Below are positions 57,747 to 64,000 of a stretch of DNA of 64,000 nt, one piece after another; the first letter of the stretch is position 1; each line of letters begins with the position of its first letter. The DNA is from Hirundichthys speculiger. Taxonomy: Eukaryota > Chordata > Actinopteri > Beloniformes > Exocoetidae. Made by a program: the position numbers and the translations under genes. Location of the stretch: the NCBI GenBank assembly GCA_018398805.1, contig JAGFBZ010001895.1:3603501-3667500 (forward strand). The letters run 5' to 3'. The notes beneath the pieces were generated by a model. The model had not been told where the DNA came from and did not search any database. It saw nothing but the letters and a program-made list of their open reading frames with translations.

Positions 57747-58735
57747 CCTGAAGGCACCTCATATGAAATATTGAGATTATTTCTCTAAAACGTTTTGTAT
57801 TAAGTTATCTTTCACAACTTTCTCCTTTTTATTTATTTTATTTTTTATTATTTATTTTATTTTAATTCTTCCTGACATTCACAGACACCTGGTATATGTT
57901 TTTTACTGAAAGTGATGTGTCAAAAATATGTTAAAAGAAGCACAGATGTGTGAAAATACTGTAAGTTTAGATTTCATTCTGCTGAACAGAAATGTTGATT
58001 TTATGATGCCATAGACTTGTTACAACACTTTCCATTCAGAAAATTTTTCTCCAACAACCAGGGAACAAAAATACCATTTAGTCTGAAAGCGTTAGAGTGA
58101 TAGATGTCGATTTTCTTTTCTTCATTGAACCTCCAGGTGTTTGGAGTGAGATCAGGTCTCCTTCTAAGATAATAAATAAATAAAAATGTAGAGGCTGAAA
58201 GCTTCATGTTTACTACAACCAGTTAAAGTGTTAACTGGATGACACATACAGTTGGGAAAGTTTTCTAGTGGACTAAGGAGATAAACACAGACAAGAGCTG
58301 CTCTCAGTCCCATTTTCTTTCAAATCATTTTTGTCAGACATGTCCTGATTCCTGGAGGTCAACAGTTTGACAGGCTTGAAGGATCCATCAACATCATTTT
58401 ACTACAATGTTTTAATCATAAAATCTAGTTTCAATCATAAACTAGAATAACACTCCCAATCCACCTTTCCTCTGCTGTTAGCAGTTTTGCTGAAATATAA
58501 CTTCACATGACCATGTACCGAAACTTTTCACTCCATAATTACATTTGGCAGATGTGTTTCCTGAAGCAGTTTTAAAGCTGTGTAAAGAACAGTAACACTT
58601 CTTCTGTGGTTATTTACACCATCGTTACTGATTCATGTTTGATTCTATGCAAACTCTGGCTCCTCCTATCAGCTATAAAAACATCACATCACAGTGTGGA
58701 GTTTAGTTCACAGCACGTCTGTTTCAGCCATAAAC

Positions 58736-59151
58736 ATGTTTTCTGTGGCTCTTTTTCTGATCCTAGCAGCTGGATGTAAGTCACTTTACAATCATCACTA
58801 GTTCTTCTTTCATGTTTCCTAATAGTTGTCTGAAAACAAACCTTATTTTTCACAGGTGTGAAGTGTGAACAGCTGATACAACCAGCCTCTGTGACTGTAC
58901 AACCAGGTCAGCGTCTGTCCATCACCTGTCAGGTCTCTATTCTCTCGACAGCTACTGGACAGCTTGGATCAGACAACCTGCAGGGAAAGGACTGGAGTGG
59001 ATTGGGATGAGATATACTGGAGGCTCTTACTACAAAGATTCCCTAAAGAGCAAGTTCAGCATTGACTTGGACACTTCAAATAAAAGAGTGACTCTAAATG
59101 GACAGAACCTGCAGCCTGAAGACTCTGCTGTGTATTACTGTGCCAGAGACT
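58736..59151 (+). pseudogene. IGHV pseudogene, family B, one-base deletion in CDR1
   Basis: Leader exon 58736-58775 is intact; the V exon is 58856-59151. FR1 reads normally to ITCQVS. Relatives then have TCTTATTCT, but this gene has TCTATTCT (about 58937-58942), shifting the frame before CDR1. The remaining sequence in the other frame is a normal VH ([47 protein letters not shown]). RSS: CACAGTG 59152-59158, 22-bp spacer, ACAAAAACC 59181-59189. Downstream of CDR1 it is closest to the gene at 38586. Confidence 0.92.
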
Positions 59152-59259
59152 CACAGTGACACAAACATCTGCAGACCTGAACAAAAACCTCTCAGAAGCT
59201 GAGCAGTTGTAACATGAAGCCACCAGAGGAGGAGCCCTCACACCACTGATGATCATATG

Positions 59260-59812
59260 CTGTTACTTTAGTCTTCTTCTTTTCTTTCCTCTTTTCCCTT
59301 CAGGGCCTCAGTGGATCATCCACCTCCATCTAACTCTGTTCTCTACATCCTCTTCTCTCACACCATCTAACTTCATGTCTTCTTTCACTGCATAAATCTT
59401 GCACCTGCCCCTCGTTTGTCCCTCTGTAAGTCTGGTCTCTGCCTGTTCTGTTGCTGGTTCGTTTGCTCTTCACCCTGGATGTCTCAGCCCTTCTCTCTCC
59501 TGTGTTCCTGCCTCGCTCTCCCGTCATCTGGTTTCTAGGAGAAAAGTTAAGTTTGGATTTTTTTTTTCTTTAAATCAATAAATCATGTTTTGGGGAAATT
59601 CCTGCTTTTCGGTCCTCCATATCACTCCGCAACACAACAACCTTTTTTAAGAAACACATAATCCTTTTATATAATATGCAAGAAAAACAAAAGACCACAA
59701 ACAGCCTGATTACTGAGACTTCGATAAGTTAACACACAACTGTTTACAATTTGTGTGGTTTGATTGATTGATGGAGAATTTCTGTGTTCAGATCAATGAG
59801 ATAAAAGGAGTA
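59260..59812. other. Intergenic DNA, probable retroposon remnant
   Basis: The 59280-59580 stretch is pyrimidine-rich with 'aaatcaataaatcatg' at its end, like the 3' end of a retroposed or LINE-type sequence. No recognisable protein was found in either strand. Confidence 0.35.
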
Positions 59813-60274
59813 CAGTGATCCCTTGCCACTTCATGGTTTGAGTACCGCGGTTTTAGTGCTTCGCAGATTTTTTTCAGAAATATATTATAATTAAAAAATC
59901 AAGAAATAATCCCTGAAATTCTGCGAAAATCCACCCCACAGCAGACGAGAGGCCGCAGCTGCCAGCGAAACAACAAACAATGACTCACAGCCTCCTATAA
60001 GCAACATGAGAAACGCAGACGGCCCAGCACTCTAGAATCTAGAAACCGAGACGCATTTACTACAGTTCAGAGACCAGAGGCTGTGAGGGAAACAGAAAGA
60101 CCACAGTTTAGCCTTTGTCTTGTGTCACTGCAGTGTCTCAGTACTTTTTTGCGGTGTTTAAACATATTTTAAACACATTATTTAGGATCGGGGGGCTCTG
60201 GCTCCAGTTTGTGGATTTTGATTGTCGCGGAGGGGCGCCGGTCCCCATTAACCGCGAAAACTAAGGGATCACTG
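59813..60274. mobile_element. Pogo/Tigger-like MITE
   Basis: Ends CAGTGATCCCTTG (59813) and AGGGATCACTG (to 60274) are inverted and flanked by TA on both sides, the target of Tc1/mariner/pogo elements. The subterminal 'accgcgg' and 'aaccgcgaaaact' motifs pair as well. No transposase. Confidence 0.75.
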
Positions 60275-60460
60275 TAGTATTTTTCTTTATTTTGTGTAAT
60301 TTTTTCCATTCAACATATGATATCGTTCTAAATCAAAACCTTTCCATCGTGATTTAATTTATGACAAATCTTTACTGCTACTAAAACATACGACATACTC
60401 AAAACAGGAGATGAAACTTTTTTGTCTTTGTTCCCTCTTTGAACCTGTAGAGGCTGGTCT

Positions 60461-60770
60461 ATGCAAACACTTTCTTCTTTATAAAAGCAAATTCTGTCAC
60501 TGTCACATCATCTGAGAGAGAACAACTGATGCAGCTTCTTTAACCGGATAAAACCTTTTAACCAAAAAGAAGTCATAGTGGTGGTGGTAATACTGAGTAA
60601 TACACAGCCAGCTTCTGTTACTGTATATCCACACCATAGTCTGACCATCATCTGGAAAATCTGGATCAGACAGTTTTCAAGGAAGTAACTGGAGTGGACT
60701 GAAAGCTCAGTTATTGAGTTTTCAAGACATGACAAAGAAAACATTCTAAAGACACTGCTGTGTCAAGTGA
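60461..60770 (+). pseudogene. IGHV relic, family B
   Basis: Octamer-like ATGCAAAC at 60461 and 'ctttataaaag' TATA remain. The body is readable only in pieces: QPASVTVYPHHSLTII, WIRQFSRK-stop-LEWTE, then FR3 debris. No Cys pair, no RSS. The downstream 'gaagccaccagaggaggagc' (60823) is the hallmark 3' flank of family B genes. Confidence 0.8.
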
Positions 60771-61095
60771 AGTCATTAGAGGACGTCAGAACTCAGAGCT
60801 CAGAGACTCAAGACTTGAAACATGAAGCCACCAGAGGAGGAGCCGTCACACCACTGATGAATTCAAAACCAGTCAACAAGCAACCAATACAGAAGACATG
60901 AACATGATCTGATCTACGATTATAGAAAATCATCATAAGACTAAGCCCTGCAGGAGATCTGTTTTCTGGCTTGTAATTTATATTCACTATAAAACCTGCT
61001 TTATCCAGCATTTATTTGTTTTTGTGATATTTTGTTGCTTCTTAAAATGTGTTTCACTTTGCACTAACGCATAGCTTCCATAGCTTCTCTGTTTC

Positions 61096-61275
61096 CATCC
61101 ATCCATCCATCCATCCATCCATCCATCCATCCATCCATCCATCCATCCATCCATCCATCCATCCATCATCTATGCCTTCTTTCCACTCTGCAGGGTCACA
61201 GGGATCTGCTGGAGTCTATCCCAGCTCTCTTCAGGTGAAAGGCAGGAGTCCACCCTGGACAGGTCACCAGTCCAG
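61096..61275 (-). repeat. (CCAT)n microsatellite and SINE-like 3' part
   Basis: About 70 bases of CCAT repeat, followed by 'ggatctgctggagtctatcc' and 'ccaccctggacaggtcacca', the same family as 44665 and 32054. Confidence 0.75.
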
Positions 61276-61596
61276 CTTCTGTGGGTCGAGTCAGTTCATC
61301 TTCAACATCACATGTTTTCAGCAGCTCTGGTGCAGCTGGAACACTGCAGATAAATGCTGTTCATTGTTATATCACAGTAGTTAGAATTATGGTATAAGAA
61401 GTAACATTTGATGTATCTGGATGTTGTAATTCATTGAAACTTTTTTCATTCATTCTGCAGTTTCACTAACTGAGAGTCAAGTCAACTGCAGGTTGTTACT
61501 CTTGAAACTGTGTGGAAACTGATCTTCATTGTCTCCATATCTGACTACAAAGAGGAGGAAAAAGAAGAGTTGACACTAATTTTAACATGATGGATT

Positions 61597-62040
61597 TGTA
61601 AGATATTGTGTTCTTTTTACTTGGTGCCAAGAAGAGACCAAAAACAAAGACAAGCTTTATTATGCCATGCAAAATATTTTCGGCCGAGTTGGTACACTGT
61701 TCTTAACACTATGAAGGTGCTGAGAAGAATACACACTGAGTCTTCCAGTGTCCTCTCTTTTATAAGAGAAGAGGGGGGGGGGGTTACGTCCCCCTGGGTA
61801 TTTCTTCTTCTTGTCTCTTGAGTCCAGATGGTGGGTATAGTAGCTTTCACATGTCACAGTCCCAAATTATCTGTGTGTTGACTGTCTTGGTCCAGGAGTA
61901 GGAATCATAAACACAATGTGTTTATCTTTGCAAGCCACAAACTTTTGGAGGGTCAGAGTCCCAGTCGTTAACATTACATTCCACGTTTTAGGTCATAAAA
62001 TACCAACAGCAAGAATTTCAAAGATAACAAAACTGGGGGC
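61597..62040 (-). mobile_element. Candidate solo LTR
   Basis: On the minus strand: TATA-like 'tcttataaaagagag' (near 61770), then AATAAAGCTTGTCTTTG (near 61650) and an end at TCTTACA (61597 on the +). Promoter, poly(A) signal and CA end in this order are typical of an LTR. The 5' border on the minus strand is uncertain. No internal viral genes are seen. Confidence 0.4.
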
Positions 62041-62495
62041 TCAGTCATAAAATCTTCAGACCATACATCACTGTCCTCTTCTAATGACACAACACTGAAC
62101 ACATTTAAACCATCTGCATTGAAGGAATTTTTCTGAACTTCTGTTTTGAGTCATGTCATCAGCAGCCTTCAGGAGTCATTTACTTGACCAGAGCTTGTGT
62201 TATTTTTTCCTGGTTTTATCATGTTCAGAACAAAGTGGAGGAATTACTGCAACTGCATTGTTGCTTTTGTACACAGACCTCCATTAATTAAATAAGATGG
62301 AATCAAAATTCTTTGAACTCATGTTTTTTACACATTAAAGCATGTTGATTGTGATTAGATGTATTAGTTTGTAACGATTCTTGAGTCAGTGATTCCATTT
62401 GTTTTTCTCTCTGAGGAGGAGTCAATGCAAAACTTCAGCGTCTCCTTCTACTAATCTGACTGACAGGACGATGGAGAGCAGAGGACTCAGTTTAC

Positions 62496-62917
62496 ATGAT
62501 GGACTTCAGGACAGGACTGCTGCTCTTCTCTCTGTGTCTGGCAGGTGGATCATTTCACTGGTTTTTGAGTTTCCTGTTAAGTTTGTAATGTTTGTATTTT
62601 TGTCTCGACAGGTGTTGATGGTCAGACACTGACTGAGTCTGAACCAGTGATAAAAAAGCCAGGAGAAAACCACAGACTGACCTGTACAGGCTCTGGATAT
62701 AACTTTGGAGACTACGGCATGAACTGGGTCAGACAGGCTCCTGGAAAAGGACTGGAGTGGGTTGCTTATATCAGCAGTGGTGGTAGTAGCACATTCTACT
62801 CTCAGTCAGTTCAGGGCCGGTTCAGCATCTCCAGAGACAACAACAGACAGCAGCTGTATCTGCAGATGAACAGTCTGAAGACTGAAGATTCTGCTGTTTA
62901 TTATTGTGCTCGACAAC
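62496..62917 (+). CDS. IGHV: IGHV segment, family A, open frame but defective heptamer
   Basis: Leader exon 62496-62544 ([16 protein letters not shown]), V exon 62612-62917. It reads [95 protein letters not shown]. The coding part is intact. The heptamer is CAAAGTG (62918-62924), with A in the third position where CAC is almost invariant; spacer 23 bp and nonamer ACAAAAACC 62948-62956 are normal. Octamer-like ATGCAAAA at 62425. Rearrangement is expected to be weak or absent. Confidence 0.93.
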
Positions 62918-62956
62918 CAAAGTGACTGAATCAGGCTGAGCAGCTGGACAAAAACC

Positions 62957-64000
62957 TGATTCTGTATTAGATGTGTCCAGAAGACACTGTGTAAAAAAAA
63001 TAAATAAATAATCCAATCACAGAACAGAAAGGACAGATCTGTTTACAAGTTTGATTTATGTGAAGGACAAATAAAATATGATCACACATGATCAAAGATA
63101 TGCAGAATAAATAATACCTGAATGCAATTTACATGTAGAAATCTACAGAACAGGATGGTGCAGTTTTAAATTCAACACATTCAGGTTCATCCTTCACAAT
63201 CAAGATTATTTCAACTTTATTTAGAGACATAAAAGATCACCAGCCCTGCAGAAAGTTAAGAGTCCCCATCCTGTCCTCCAGTCCATCATGGTAAACTGGG
63301 AGTTTATGACAACATGTCATCCTCTCTGCAGTCAAAATTAAAGAAAAAAAATAACTGAAGACATCACCATGTTGCACAGATGTAGCTGTGATTATTTATT
63401 AATTTATATCTCTGAATGGCCCTGAAATATCTAGATCCGTTCTCTAAATCATTTAATATTAAGTTATCTTTCACAAGTTTCACCTTCTAATTTTATTTTA
63501 TTTAAAAATATTCCTGACATTCACAGACACCTGGTATATGTTTTTACTGAAAGTGATGTGTCAAAAACATGTTAAAAGAAGCACAGATGTGTGAAAATAC
63601 TGTAAGTAGTGTTAGATTTCATTCTGCTGAACAGAAATGTTGATTTTATGATGCCATAGACTTTTTCTAGTGAACTAAGGAGATAAACACAGACAAGAGC
63701 TGCTCTCAGTCCCATTTTCCTTCAAATCATTTTTGTCAGATGTGTCCTGATTCCTGGAGGTCAACAGTTTGACAGCAAAAGACAGCTGTTTATTCCTCAG
63801 CACAGCTGGACAGTTACTGAAGACAGTGAGGGGACAGTGGAGAAAAAAACGACTAAAACACTGATAACAAGTCTCAGCTGTAATCAATAATGATATGTGG
63901 TGGTTTGATCACCTGATCAACACTTGTTATCAGTTGAGTTTTATTTCCGAAATGTTTTAGCTTCATCTTGATAAATTAGTGAGATTAAAAAACCACAAAG
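62957..64000. repeat. Cassette spacer, fourth copy, with internal deletion
   Basis: Follows the A-to-B spacer of the other cassettes to about 63660, where about 250 bases present at 52680-52920 are missing ('gccatagact' joins 'ttttctagtgaactaagg'). It resumes through the empty transposon site 'gctgctctcagtcccatttt' and leaves the family pattern after about 63775. A family B gene may follow beyond the window. Confidence 0.75.

Noticed and set aside
61096..61170. CRISPR-like or coding reading of the CCAT repeats
   Set aside because: Simple tetranucleotide microsatellite without spacers, part of a SINE-type repeat, in a vertebrate genome.

Overview
This is a stretch of a ray-finned fish (teleost, probably percomorph) genome covering the upstream, variable-gene part of an immunoglobulin heavy chain (IGH) locus. 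Evidence: about 20 VH gene segments and relics, all on the + strand, with two-exon leader/V structure, WxRQ and YYCAR framework motifs and 3' recombination signal sequences (RSS: CACAGTG, 22-23 bp spacer, ACAAAAACC). The background is AT-rich, packed with teleost DNA transposons and (TA)n tracts. No JH or constant exons were found, so the D-J-C part should lie to the right of the window.

Layout. 1-12.5 kb: a 12-exon SLC1-family (EAAT-like) transporter gene, + strand, lacking only its N-terminal exon(s) and carrying a one-base frameshift in one exon; its introns hold a LINE, a Tc1-type element, a large palindromic MITE and a Harbinger relic. 14.4-26.4 kb: first VH group, including a direct segmental duplication (about 4.3 kb, repeat offset 4.78 kb) in which each copy carries three VH genes and one candidate DH segment with 12-bp-spacer RSSs on both sides. 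26.7-38.5 kb: a mobile-element block with an LTR-like unit, a chain of terminal-inverted-repeat elements set in (TA)n tracts, a SINE, hAT remnants and a minus-strand HIPK-like pseudokinase gene with a repetitive acidic/basic tail broken by frameshifts. 38.5-44.3 kb: further VH genes, interrupted by a 1,559-bp long-TIR element with a 6-bp target duplication. 45.6-47.8 kb: a complete eight-exon pancreatic elastase (CELA1-type) gene embedded in the VH array. 50-64 kb: last VH group, built from repeated cassettes of family A and family B VH genes, many broken in different ways.

VH families used below. A: TLTESE start, [40 protein letters not shown] start, KDSLKNKFSI. C: QPDSKVVQPGQ start, GWIRQREGKPMDWI. 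D: ESIPSSPVMKKPGE start, CC in CDR1. E: ESIPSSTVVKKPQE start. F: a single divergent gene. Apparently functional: 15.1 (F), 16.2 (B), 18.7 and 23.5 (C), 20.2 and 25.0 (D), 21.2 and 26.0 (E), 42.3, 53.2 and 55.0 (B), 56.7 (A). Open reading frame with a defective RSS: 62.5 (A). The others are pseudogenes or relics. All readings were made by eye, without database searches.
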